Source: Streptomyces tibetensis (lineage in GTDB: Bacteria > Actinomycetota > Actinomycetes > Streptomycetales > Streptomycetaceae). From it: a stretch of DNA of 64,000 nucleotides. The stretch spans positions 1 through 64,000 of the forward strand of contig NZ_SZVW01000004.1 in assembly GCF_007655005.1 (NCBI RefSeq), given 5' to 3'. Positions within the stretch are counted from its first letter, which is position 1. Each line of letters opens with the position of its first letter. The translations under genes were made by a program, and so were the position numbers. Below the pieces are notes generated by a model. The model was not told where the DNA came from. It did not search any database and saw only the letters and a list, made by a program, of their open reading frames with translations. Below, piece by piece: positions 36,297 through 44,742 of the stretch.

Positions 36297-36791
36297 GTGG
36301 CGATGGTCGGACTGTTCTGGATCACCGCGGACGCGGTGTACGTGGGTGCCCCGCCGGGCACCGAGGGCCGCGCGGTCCGGCTGACAGAGAAGGGCGTGGA
36401 GGCCGGCGTGGCCGGTGGCCACCGGGTGTGGACGTGGGAGGATCTGCGCTCCGCGACCGTCGAGGGCGCCCCGGTCCACGGCGCTTCCCGTCGACGGCTG
36501 GCCTTGGCCGTGGACATCGTGCTCACGGCGGCACTGGGCGGCACCGGCGAACCGAGACAGATGCTGCTGCGGCTCGAAACCGCCTCCGGCGCCGAGGAGC
36601 TGGCCGTCCACTCGGCCGCCGCCGGTGCGTACGACAAGGAGGAGTTCGCCCTCTCCCAGGCTCTGCTCGCCCGGTTTGTCGACGGCAGCGCGTCTCCCCG
36701 GACGCTCACGGAGTGGGGCCGGGTCGCCGGCGATACGACCCCGAAGTCGCCCGAGCGTCAGGCGCTGCTGCGGAACTGGACCGGCGGATGA
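36297..36791 (+). CDS. Hypothetical protein
   Basis: A 164-residue protein I do not recognise. It has no clear signal peptide; the start region (VGLFWITADAVYVGAPPG) looks like beta-strand, and a helix near the end (EEFALSQALLARFVDG) is followed by a charged tail. GTG 36297 or ATG 36303 may be the start. It lies 72 bases after the HTTM gene, and its TGA overlaps the serine hydrolase ATG, placing it inside the operon. It may be a cytoplasmic partner protein. Confidence 0.75.
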   Translation: MAMVGLFWITADAVYVGAPPGTEGRAVRLTEKGVEAGVAGGHRVWTWEDLRSATVEGAPVHGASRRRLALAVDIVLTAALGGTGEPRQMLLRLETASGAEELAVHSAAAGAYDKEEFALSQALLARFVDGSASPRTLTEWGRVAGDTTPKSPERQALLRNWTGG

Positions 36792-37681
36792 GGCGGTTCC
36801 CGCGCCCCGCTCCGACATGCGCGATCTCCGGCACCGGCCCCGTACGGGCCGAACACGGCCACGACCCGGACGCCTACGTGGAGATCGGCTCCGTCACCAA
36901 GGTGCTCACCGGAACCCTGCTGGCACGGCTGGCCGAGGCCGGGCGGCTCGACCCCGACGACCGGCTGGCCGCATGGCTTCCGGCCGTTCCCGCCGGGTCG
37001 GAGATCACGCTGCGGCAGTTGGCGGACCACACATCGGGCCTGCCCCGCCTGCACCCGCAGCCGTCGTCGACCGACCCCCGCGACCCGTACGCGACCCTCG
37101 ACCCCGAGGAGTTCGACAGGATCCTGCGGCAACTCGACACGATCGCCGCGCGGAAGCCCGGCGCCGGCGAGGAATACTCCAACCTCGGCTACGCCGTCCT
37201 CGGCGCCGCCCTGGAGGCAGCCGGCAGGGGCACGTACGAGGAACTGCTGCGCACGCACGTGCTTGCGCCGCTCGGCGTCGACGAGGTCACCGCCGACCCG
37301 CCCGCTGACCGGACACTGACCGCCCGCGGCCTGTTCGGGCGGCCCCGCGCCCCCTGGACGATGACCGGACCGATCCTGCCCGCGGGCGGCCTGTGGGCCA
37401 CCCCCCGGGCCGTGGCGAAGCTCGTGAAGGGCATGCTGGTGGACCGTGCACTGGGCGAACCCGCGGTGTCCTGGCAGAACGCGGGCGAGTTGCGCTGGCA
37501 CAACGGAGCGACGCGGGACGCGTCCGTCTTCGCCGGAGCCTTCCCCGGCACCACCGCCTGGGCAGTCGTGCACCGGCTCGGCGGCCGGCCCGACCGGACG
37601 GACCGGGCCGGGCTGAAACTGCTCGCCGAGGCGAAGAAGGCCCCGCAGGGCCGAGGACCCGAAAGGCCGGCAGCCGGATGA
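36788..37681 (+). CDS. Beta-lactamase-fold serine hydrolase
   Basis: A 297-residue class C beta-lactamase/DD-peptidase-like hydrolase. The nucleophile motif SVTK is at 35-38 (VEIGSVTKVLTG), the YSN motif at 131-133, and a late HNGAT replaces KTG. It has no signal peptide, so it is probably cytoplasmic, unlike true beta-lactamases. ATG 36788 overlaps the previous stop, and its own stop overlaps the next start. In this operon it might act as an esterase or peptidase on the peptide or a lipid-like substrate; its substrate is unknown. Confidence 0.83.
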   Translation: MRRFPRPAPTCAISGTGPVRAEHGHDPDAYVEIGSVTKVLTGTLLARLAEAGRLDPDDRLAAWLPAVPAGSEITLRQLADHTSGLPRLHPQPSSTDPRDPYATLDPEEFDRILRQLDTIAARKPGAGEEYSNLGYAVLGAALEAAGRGTYEELLRTHVLAPLGVDEVTADPPADRTLTARGLFGRPRAPWTMTGPILPAGGLWATPRAVAKLVKGMLVDRALGEPAVSWQNAGELRWHNGATRDASVFAGAFPGTTAWAVVHRLGGRPDRTDRAGLKLLAEAKKAPQGRGPERPAAG

Positions 37682-39129
37682 CGGACTTCGACGTCGCTGT
37701 CGTCGGCAGCGGCCCCAACGGACTCGCCGCCGCGGTCACCATGGCCCGCGCCGGTCTGCGCGTCGAAATCCGCGAACGTGCCGACGACATCGGCGGCGGA
37801 CTGCGCACCGCCCCACTGTTCGACAGCGAGGTCGTGCACGACATCTGCGCCGCGGTGCACCCCATGGCCCCCGCCTCGCCGTTCTTCCGGGAGTTCGACC
37901 TCGCCGCCCGCGGGGTGGAACTCCTCCACCCCGCGATCGCCTACGCCCAACTCATCGACGAACGAACCGTCGCACTGGCGCACCGCGACCTCGCGGCCAC
38001 CTGTGCCGGACTCGGCGCCGACGGTGACCGGTGGCGCAGGCTCATGGAGCCCCTGGTCGCGCACAGCACAGGCGTCGTCGACTTCATACTGTCCGGGCAG
38101 CGGTCCTGGCCCGACGACCTCGCCGCCCCGGCTCTGCTGGCGTCGCGCGTCCTGCGCCACGGCAGCCCCTTCCACGGGTTTGCGACCGAGGAGGCGGCCG
38201 CGCTGCTCACCGGCGTGGCCGCGCACGCGGTCGGGCGGCTGCCCAGCCTCGCCTCCGGCGCTACAGCTCTGCTGCTCGGGCACCTCGGCCACAGCACGGG
38301 GTGGCCGCTGCCGAAGGGCGGCAGCGGCGTCATCGCCCACGCACTCGCCGACGACCTGGTGACGCACGGCGGCCGCATCCGCACCGGAGCGCCTGTCGCC
38401 GACGTGCGGGAGCTGCGGGGCGCACGGGCCGTTCTGCTGGACGTGGCGCCGAAGGGGTTACTCGCCCTCGCCGGGGACAGGCTGCCGGCCCGCTACGCAA
38501 AGGCCCTGGCGCGCTTCCGGTACGGCCCCGGCGCGGCGAAGGCGGACTTCCTGGTTTCCGCGCCGATCCCCTGGCGCGACCCCGAGGTCGGCCGCGCGGG
38601 CACGGTTCACCTAGGTGGCAGCCGCGCCACGATGCTGCGGCAGGAGACCCTCGCAGCGCGCGGCGTCCCGACCGCCGAACCGTTCGTCATGCTCGTCGAT
38701 CCCGCCGTCACCGACCCTCGACGGGAGGTGCGGGGCAGGCGGCCGGTCTGGGCGTACGCGCACGTGCCCAACGGCGACACGCGTGATCCGCTGCCCATGA
38801 TCCGGGCCGCGATCGAGCGGCACGCTCCCGGCTTCACGGACACGGTCCTGGCCGAACGGGCCGTCACTGCCGCGGGCTTGGAGGCGTACAACCCGAACTA
38901 CGTGGGCGGCGACATCCTGGCGGGGGCCATCACGCTCACCCAGTCGCTGCTGCGCCCCGTGCCCCGGTTCGACCCCTACCGGACCCCGCTGCGCGGGGTG
39001 TACGTGTGCTCGGCGTCCACACCGCCCGGACCCGGGGTGCACGGCATGTCCGGCTACTGGGCTGCGCGTTCCGCCCTGCGGCACGAGTTCGGCATCCGTA
39101 CGGCTCCGGTCCTCGGCCCCGCGTCATGA
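37678..39129 (+). CDS. FAD-dependent oxidoreductase (phytoene-desaturase-like), TTA codon
   Basis: A 483-residue FAD-binding enzyme of the phytoene desaturase/PYROXD2 group. The N-terminal motif is VVGSGPNGLAAAVTMARAG, followed by a C-terminal GVYVCSASTPPGPGVHGMSGYWAA that contacts FAD. ATG 37678 overlaps the serine hydrolase stop. Codon 261 (38458-38460) is TTA, rare in Streptomyces, so full translation should depend on bldA and late growth. In the operon it could desaturate or oxidise a peptide or lipid; no carotenoid genes are nearby. Confidence 0.87.
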   Translation: MTDFDVAVVGSGPNGLAAAVTMARAGLRVEIRERADDIGGGLRTAPLFDSEVVHDICAAVHPMAPASPFFREFDLAARGVELLHPAIAYAQLIDERTVALAHRDLAATCAGLGADGDRWRRLMEPLVAHSTGVVDFILSGQRSWPDDLAAPALLASRVLRHGSPFHGFATEEAAALLTGVAAHAVGRLPSLASGATALLLGHLGHSTGWPLPKGGSGVIAHALADDLVTHGGRIRTGAPVADVRELRGARAVLLDVAPKGLLALAGDRLPARYAKALARFRYGPGAAKADFLVSAPIPWRDPEVGRAGTVHLGGSRATMLRQETLAARGVPTAEPFVMLVDPAVTDPRREVRGRRPVWAYAHVPNGDTRDPLPMIRAAIERHAPGFTDTVLAERAVTAAGLEAYNPNYVGGDILAGAITLTQSLLRPVPRFDPYRTPLRGVYVCSASTPPGPGVHGMSGYWAARSALRHEFGIRTAPVLGPAS

Positions 39130-39386
39130 GCGGCGGGAACGGCGGCCTCGAGACGGAGATCCGTGTCGTGCGCGTGGCTGCGGACTCGCCCGCCGCTCCC
39201 CTGGTGGTGATCCGCCTGCTGGCCCTGCTGCCACCGCAATGGCCCTGCTCCACGCATGTGTCGGCGGACCGGATCACACTGCGGGTCGCGGCCGGTCCGG
39301 ATGCGGCGCGCGCGGCCGTGGCCGGGGCGCTGCGGGACCGCGCGCTGCGCGGCTGGTCCCTGCCCGACGCGAAGTTCGTCTTCTGA
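39126..39386 (+). CDS. Small hypothetical protein, last in operon
   Basis: An 86-residue protein with an alternating strand-helix pattern (TEIRVVRVAADS, ITLRVAAGPDAARAAVAGALRDR) that could form a small ferredoxin-like fold. There is no signal or membrane segment. ATG 39126 overlaps the FAD oxidoreductase stop, so it is coupled to it and may be a partner of that enzyme. I do not recognise the family. Confidence 0.7.
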   Translation: MSGGNGGLETEIRVVRVAADSPAAPLVVIRLLALLPPQWPCSTHVSADRITLRVAAGPDAARAAVAGALRDRALRGWSLPDAKFVF

Positions 39387-39463
39387 CCTCTGCCCGCTCA
39401 GGGCCTGCGGGTGCCTCTCCGGCAGGGCGTTGCGTTCGTTCACGGGCTCTCACCGGTGAGGGG

Positions 39464-40450
39464 TCAGATCCAGCCGCGCTCGCGAGCCAGGAGTGCGGCC
39501 TGCGGCCGCCCCGCCGCGCCGAGCAGCTGCATCAGGTCGGCCACGTGGCGGCGATACGTGCGGACGGAGATGCCGAGTTCGCGGGCGCCGATCTCGTCCT
39601 TGCTGACCCGGCACATCGATTCCAGGACGCGCTGTTCCAGCTCGGTCGGCTGGTCGCGGCCGTCGCCGTCCTCCTCGTACGGCGAAAGGGGCTCCGCCTC
39701 GCTCCAGATCTTCTCGAACAGGGCGAGCACATTGGCGACGAGACCGTCCTCACGGACGAGCAGTGCGCCGCGTGCGGTGTCGTCGGGGTCCACGGGCACC
39801 AGGGCGATACTGCGGTCGTAGACGAGGATGCGCTCGGTGACGGTCTGCGCGACCCGGATCTGCGCGCCCTGCGAGGCGAGTTCGCGCAGGTAGCCGACGG
39901 TGGGCGGATGGTCGAGCGCCGTGCACGGCAGGACGCTGCGGATCCGCACGCCGCGCCGCAGGCAGCGCTGGTCGAGGGGACGGGCGTGGGCGATGTTCTC
40001 AGGCGTCAGCTCGACGTACGGCTCGACCGAGAGGATCTCCTCGCGTGCGAAGAAGGCCAAGTCGTCGATCCGGTCGCGGATGCGCTCGACGTCCGCCAGC
40101 CGCTCGATGCGCGGAGCGGAAGCGGCCTCCTGGGGCTGCTCCTGGCGCAGCTCGGCGACCAGGTGCCGGGCTTGCGTGACCCGGGCAAGCTCCCTGTGGA
40201 GCTCCCGCAGACACAGGTCGGTCAGGCGCTCCACGGTGGTCTCCGGGTCCGCGGCCGCGAGCGCGCCCGGTCCCGTGCGGTTCAGCACCCCCAGCGTGCA
40301 CAGGCGGTGCACGCTCTCGCCCACCTCACGCTGATCCAGTCCCAGCAGTGTGTGGATCTCATCGTCGGAGGTGTCCGGATTCCTCAGGAAGTGCCGGTAC
40401 ACGGCCTCTTCGGGGGCGGAGAGCCCGAGCCCGGACATGTCGAATCCCAT
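39464..40450 (-). CDS. TrmB/LuxR-type transcriptional regulator
   Basis: A 328-residue regulator with an N-terminal TrmB-like winged helix at about 5-60 (PEEAVYRHFLRNPDTSDDEIHTLLG), a middle phospholipase-D-like/ligand domain with VEPYVELTPENIA, and a C-terminal LuxR-type helix-turn-helix (VLESMCRVSKDEIGARELGISVRTYRRHVADLM). ATG 40450 has GGGGG upstream. It faces the Sdp-like operon convergently, 77 bases away. In Streptomyces this group often sits beside small peptide or RiPP loci, so it may respond to a membrane or peptide signal; that is inference. Confidence 0.8.
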   Translation of the reverse strand: MGFDMSGLGLSAPEEAVYRHFLRNPDTSDDEIHTLLGLDQREVGESVHRLCTLGVLNRTGPGALAAADPETTVERLTDLCLRELHRELARVTQARHLVAELRQEQPQEAASAPRIERLADVERIRDRIDDLAFFAREEILSVEPYVELTPENIAHARPLDQRCLRRGVRIRSVLPCTALDHPPTVGYLRELASQGAQIRVAQTVTERILVYDRSIALVPVDPDDTARGALLVREDGLVANVLALFEKIWSEAEPLSPYEEDGDGRDQPTELEQRVLESMCRVSKDEIGARELGISVRTYRRHVADLMQLLGAAGRPQAALLARERGWI

Positions 40451-40931
40451 GTGCGTCGCCCCCATTCATACGCAACCCCGAACGACCCTGCGCACGGCGG
40501 ACAGGATGGTCGGTCCCGCCCCGGCGCGCGGCCGCTCCGCGACCGGGAGTCTAACCCGCCCGGACACCGGGCGAGTTCGGCGTCGCGTGGGCCGGCGGGG
40601 GTCGTCGTCCTGCGCGGGCCAGGCGACGCCGCCTGGTGCGCGACGTCGTGCGCCACACGGCCGGCGCGGAAGCCATGGGCTATGGGTCGAGGCCGTTGTC
40701 GGGGCGGAAGGGGACTCGTGTGACGTCATGGCGCGAGGGTGACGCGCACCACGGGACCGTCACCGCCGTACCCGCACCCCCGGCCCAGCCGAGTCGGCGC
40801 GTATTCATGAAGCACTCCCGGACCGGTTCCGCTCACGCAAAGCCCCGAAAACGCGGCAGCGCCCCAGCCAGCCGAAGCAGACCCGAGCGCCGCATCGCAG
40901 GTCAGAGGGGGTTTTCCCCTCCCCGCGTCCG
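40451..40931. other. Intergenic region, no supported gene
   Basis: About 480 bases upstream of the TrmB/LuxR-type gene and downstream of tRNA-Lys. AGGGGG-TTTT-CCCCT at about 40906-40920 could end the tRNA transcript but lacks a T run. Open frames here have poor codon bias. Confidence 0.5.
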
Positions 40932-41004
40932 TAGGCCCTGTGGGACTCGAACCCACAACCAATGGATTAAAAGTCCACTGCTCTGCCAATTGAGCTAAGG
41001 GCCC
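40932..41004 (-). tRNA. tRNA-Lys (UUU)
   Basis: A 73-base cloverleaf. The acceptor GGGCCCU pairs with AGGGCCU, the anticodon loop is CUUUUAA with anticodon UUU, and the T loop is GUUCGAGUC. CCA is not encoded. Confidence 0.96.
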
Positions 41005-41232
41005 AGGCGATGTCGCCCCCACGAGCATAGCCGGACGACGCCGAGTCTCCGATCGGGTATCCGGGTCCCGGCCGTGGCGAAGGGACGAACAGGGCCGATG
41101 GGGGGCCGAAAGGAGCCACGGATCGACCTGGTTCGGGCGTGTCCGCACCCGCCCCGCTGAGCCCGCCCCCGACGACAGAGCGCCGTGGCCCGCCCGTTGG
41201 GACGGGGCCACGGCGCTCCTCATGCGCTGATG

Positions 41233-43290
41233 TCAGCCGTTGCGCTTCCAGCGCGGCTTGTCCTCGCGACGCTGGAACGAACCGCCGCCGCGGTGGTCGT
41301 CACGACGGCCGGAGGGGCGGTCGTGACCGGAGGAGCGGAAGCCGGGGCGGTCGCCCTGACGGTCACGGTTGAAGGGGCGGTCGCTGCCACGGTGACCACC
41401 GCGCTCGTCCCGGCGCTCGAAGGAGCGGCCCGGACGGTCGTCCCGGCGGAAGCCACCGCCACGGTGGTCGTCACGCCGCTCGAAACCACGACCACCCCGG
41501 TCGCCACGACGCGCGAACGAACGACCACCACGGTCCTCACGACGGTCGTCCCGACGGAAGCCACCACCACGGCTGTCGTCACGACGCTCGCACGAACGGC
41601 CACCACGGTCATCCCGACGGTCGTCCCGGCGGACGCCACCGCCACGGTGGTCGTCACGCCGCTCGAAACCACGACCACCCCGGTCGCCACGACGCGCGAA
41701 CGAACGACCACCACGGTCCTCACGACGGTCGTCCCGACGGAAGCCACCACCACGGTTGTCGTCACGACGCTCGAAACCACGACCACCACGGTCGTCACGG
41801 TCCGCCCGATCGACGTCCTGCGCCGCCGGCTGCTCGGGCACGGACGCCTCGGCCGCCGCGGCCACCACCGCCGCCTGGGCCTCGGCCACCGCAGCCTCGG
41901 GGTCCTCACCCTGCTCGCGGGCGATCCGGGCGATCAGGCGGTCGGCCTCCTCGCGCAGCTCGTTCGCACGCCGCTGCGCCCGCTCCAGCTCCTTGGTGAG
42001 CTGGGCGACCTCACGCTCGGCCTGCTGCGCGGCGTTGCCCACGGACTCGGCCTGGACCTCGGTCATCGACCGGGCGCCGGTGATCTCGGCGACCTCCGGG
42101 TCGAAGGCGCCGGCACCCTGGATGATGTGGCGCGAGGCGTCGACGCCCGCGTCCTCCATCAGCCGGAAGATCTGACGCCGCTGGTGCGGCAGCGACAGCG
42201 ACACGACGGTGCCGGAGCGGCCCGCACGCGCGGTACGGCCGGACCGGTGCAGGTAGTCCTTGTGGTCCCCGGCCGGGTCCACGTTCAGCACCAGGTCGAT
42301 GCCGTCGACGTGGATACCGCGGGCGGCGACGTCGGTCGCGACGAGCGCGTTGACGTAGCCCTTCTTGAAGTCCTCCAGCACGCGGGTGCGCGCGCCCTGC
42401 GTCATACCGCCGTGCAGCGCGTCGGCCTTCACACCGGCGTCGCACAGCTGCTCGGCGATGCGGTCGGCGCCCAGCTGGGTGCGGACGAAGATGATCGTGC
42501 GGCCCTTGCGGGAGGCGATCGCGGCGGTGACCGGCGCCTTGTCCTTGGGCTTCACGATGAGGATGTGGTGCGACATGGTCGTGACGTTGCCCTGGGCGCT
42601 GTCGACCTCGTGCGTGACCGGGTTGCTCAGGTAGCGCTTGACCAGCGTGGAGATCTCGTTCTCCATCGTGGCCGAGAACAGCATGCGCTGGCCGCCGGCC
42701 GGGACCTGGTCGAGCAGCTCGGTGACCTCGGGCAGGAAGCCCAGGTCGGACATCTGGTCGGCCTCGTCGAGGACGGCGACCTCGACGTTCTCCAGGGAGC
42801 AGGCGCCGCGGTTGATGATGTCGCGCAGCCGGCCCGGGGTGGCGACGAGGACGTCGACGCCGCGCTCCAGGGCGTAGATCTGGTTGCCCATCGACGTACC
42901 GCCGCAGACGACCTTCATCTTCAGGCCGACGACGTCGCCGTACGGCTGGAGAGCGTCCGCGACCTGCATCGCGAGCTCACGGGTCGGGGTGAGGATGACC
43001 GCGCGCGGCTTGTGCTTCTCGGTGCGGCCGCCGGCGAGACGCGCCAGGGTCGGCAGACCGAAGGAGAGGGTCTTGCCGGAGCCGGTGCGGCCACGGCCGA
43101 GGATGTCCTTGCCGGCCAGGGCGTCCGGGATGGTCGCGGCCTGGATCGGGAAGGGGGTGGTCACACCGTTCTGCGCGAGCTTGCGCACAACGCCTTCGGG
43201 GAGACCGAGGTCCGCGAAAGTGACCTCGGGGGCGTCCTCGGCTGCCTCGTTCTCGGGCACGACGACGTGATCAGTACTGGCGATGGACAT
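41233..43290 (-). CDS. DEAD-box RNA helicase with repetitive RGG-like tail
   Basis: A 685-residue ATP-dependent RNA helicase. Motifs: Q motif FADLGLPEGV...PFPIQ, I GRTGSGKT, Ia PTRELAMQV, II DEAD (VLDEADQM), III SAT, V ATDVAARGI, VI HRSGRTARAG. After about residue 430 comes a coiled stretch and then a long RGG/RDD-rich tail that binds RNA non-specifically. That tail contains a 183-bp (61-residue) tandem duplication. Its likely role is RNA unwinding in cold or stress, like DeaD. ATG 43290 is the start. Confidence 0.93.
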   Translation of the reverse strand: MSIASTDHVVVPENEAAEDAPEVTFADLGLPEGVVRKLAQNGVTTPFPIQAATIPDALAGKDILGRGRTGSGKTLSFGLPTLARLAGGRTEKHKPRAVILTPTRELAMQVADALQPYGDVVGLKMKVVCGGTSMGNQIYALERGVDVLVATPGRLRDIINRGACSLENVEVAVLDEADQMSDLGFLPEVTELLDQVPAGGQRMLFSATMENEISTLVKRYLSNPVTHEVDSAQGNVTTMSHHILIVKPKDKAPVTAAIASRKGRTIIFVRTQLGADRIAEQLCDAGVKADALHGGMTQGARTRVLEDFKKGYVNALVATDVAARGIHVDGIDLVLNVDPAGDHKDYLHRSGRTARAGRSGTVVSLSLPHQRRQIFRLMEDAGVDASRHIIQGAGAFDPEVAEITGARSMTEVQAESVGNAAQQAEREVAQLTKELERAQRRANELREEADRLIARIAREQGEDPEAAVAEAQAAVVAAAAEASVPEQPAAQDVDRADRDDRGGRGFERRDDNRGGGFRRDDRREDRGGRSFARRGDRGGRGFERRDDHRGGGVRRDDRRDDRGGRSCERRDDSRGGGFRRDDRREDRGGRSFARRGDRGGRGFERRDDHRGGGFRRDDRPGRSFERRDERGGHRGSDRPFNRDRQGDRPGFRSSGHDRPSGRRDDHRGGGSFQRREDKPRWKRNG
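41458..41768. repeat. 183-bp in-frame tandem duplication in helicase tail
   Basis: The block beginning GCCACGGTGG at 41458 restarts at 41641, 183 bases (61 codons) later, with very few changes over about 125 bases. It encodes the RGG/RDD-rich tail. Confidence 0.9.
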
Positions 43291-43634
43291 GCGAATGCGA
43301 AACCTTCCGGAGTCTCAGTCGGCACGCGCCCGTCAACTCCGTGATTCGCGAATCGCAATACGACCGCCTCAATGCGGTCCACCACGGCAAGGGAGAGTAC
43401 GCGCCACACGGCGCGCTCTGCAGTGGCGCCGGGCAAGATGGGATCAAACGATCTGCCACCATACGCACTCCGGGCCCCCTAAGGCAAACCGGACTGTGTA
43501 GGAGACAGTGGGCCACTGTCCGAGGCCGGACAGCATCCAAGACTCTCCAACCACCCTCCAGCCGGGATTGTTCCCGCCCCGGAAGAAAAATTTCCCACCC
43601 CACCCGCGCACCCCCGCGCCACCCGCACATCCAC
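43291..43634. other. Helicase promoter and leader region
   Basis: About 340 bases upstream of the helicase gene. The leader is fairly AT-rich for this genome near 43560-43600. I see no gene or clear RNA family. Confidence 0.4.
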
Positions 43635-43707
43635 CCCCCTATGCCGACGCCCCACGCCCCACCCCCCTATGCCGGCGCCCCACCCCCCTATGCCGGCGCC
43701 CCCGCCT
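43635..43707. repeat. Repeated lipoprotein gene end (about 21-28 bp units)
   Basis: CCCCCTATGCCG occurs three times between 43635 and 43700. The right-hand copy contains the stop (43688-43690) of the minus-strand lipoprotein gene; the other two repeat that stop region downstream. Confidence 0.88.
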
Positions 43708-44221
43708 CCGGCGCCGGCTCCCGCTGCTCGAGCTGCGGCCCCGGCGGCTCGTGCGCCGACGACGACGGCTCCGGCGTCGGCTCGGGAGACGTCGTCGGCT
43801 CCTGCGGCGTCGGCGTTGGCTCCGGCTCGACGGTCCGGGTGGGCGTCGGCGGCGCCGGCGGCTTCGGTGTCGGCCGGGCCGGCTTCCCCGGCTTGTCACC
43901 CCCCGCCCCGGGCGGACTCACCTCAGCGCTCGGCGACACCTCGGGCGCAGCCGACTTCCCCGCCCCGGCGCCCTTGCCCTTCTTGTCCTTCCTGCCCTTG
44001 TCGCGCCCCCGCTCGCCGTCGGCCCCGACCGCACCCGAGTTCGCGCCGCCCCCCGACACCGCCGGACCACCCCCGGGCGCCTCGCCACCCCGCTGCCCGG
44101 CGGAATGCGACGGCTTGACGCTCCCGCCCGCGTCGTCGTCGCCGACACTCATGCAGCCGGCGGCAGCGGCGACCGCCACGACCGTGACGGCCAGTCGGAC
44201 GGGTACGTACAAGGGGCGCAC
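43688..44221 (-). CDS. Putative lipoprotein, Pro/Thr/Lys-rich
   Basis: A 177-residue protein with a short basic start, a hydrophobic helix (VRLAVTVVAVAAAAGC) and a lipobox ending in Cys near residue 22. It is therefore likely diacylated and held at the outer face of the membrane. The rest is low-complexity: Gly/Ser, a Lys-rich patch (RDKGRKDKKGKG) and a Pro-Thr-Glu stalk. GTG 44221 has GGAGGTG upstream. No domain is visible. Its end is repeated downstream. It may be a spacer-type wall protein. Confidence 0.75.
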   Translation of the reverse strand: MRPLYVPVRLAVTVVAVAAAAGCMSVGDDDAGGSVKPSHSAGQRGGEAPGGGPAVSGGGANSGAVGADGERGRDKGRKDKKGKGAGAGKSAAPEVSPSAEVSPPGAGGDKPGKPARPTPKPPAPPTPTRTVEPEPTPTPQEPTTSPEPTPEPSSSAHEPPGPQLEQREPAPEAGAPA

Positions 44222-44308
44222 GGGGCCACCTCCGGAACGGGTGAGGGAGTCAACACCTCCAACTCCCGCCGCCCACAAGAGGACACGCGCCCCGTATTCA
44301 CAACCCGG

Positions 44309-44659
44309 TCAGCCGTACCCCAGGGCGTGAAGACGCTCGTCGTCGATGCCGAAATGGTGCGCGATCTCATGCACCACCGTGATCTCCGTCTCCGCGACGA
44401 CATCCTCCCGCGACTCGCACATCCGCAGCGTCGGATTCCGGTACACCGTGATGCGGTCCGGCAGCACACCGGCGTACCACTCACCCCGGTCGGTCAGCGG
44501 AGTCCCCTCGTACAGCCCGAGCAGCTCGGGATCGTCCGCCGGCGGCTCGTCCTCCACGAACACCGCGACGTTGTCCATCAGTCGCGTCAACTCCGGCGGA
44601 ATCCGGTCGAGCGCCTCGGCGACCAGCTCCTCGAACTCCTCGCGCGTCATCTCCAGCAC
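44309..44659 (-). CDS. Zincin-like metallopeptidase family protein
   Basis: A 116-residue small protein with the zinc-protease motif HEIAHHFGID near its end and the family start EMTREEFEELVAEALDRIPPEL. This matches the short single-domain zincin family found in most actinobacteria. Substrates are unknown. GTG 44659 is my choice; ATG 44650 lies too near GGAG, and a long upstream extension looks non-coding. It is divergent from the metallophosphoesterase gene. Confidence 0.85.
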   Translation of the reverse strand: MLEMTREEFEELVAEALDRIPPELTRLMDNVAVFVEDEPPADDPELLGLYEGTPLTDRGEWYAGVLPDRITVYRNPTLRMCESREDVVAETEITVVHEIAHHFGIDDERLHALGYG

Positions 44660-44742
44660 AGGCCCATTGTCGGCCACGACCCCGCCGTACGAGAGCCTCC
44701 CGGCGCCGCATATCCGGCCGCGGACTTGGGCATACGGGATCA

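Noticed and set aside
35549..36787. N-terminal extension of the serine hydrolase across two upstream genes
   Set aside because: It would overlap the HTTM and hypothetical genes completely. ATG 36788 with stop/start overlap gives a standard beta-lactamase-fold start.
40466..40931. Short frames upstream of the TrmB/LuxR-type gene
   Set aside because: No codon bias or ribosome site; they overlap the tRNA-Lys on one strand.
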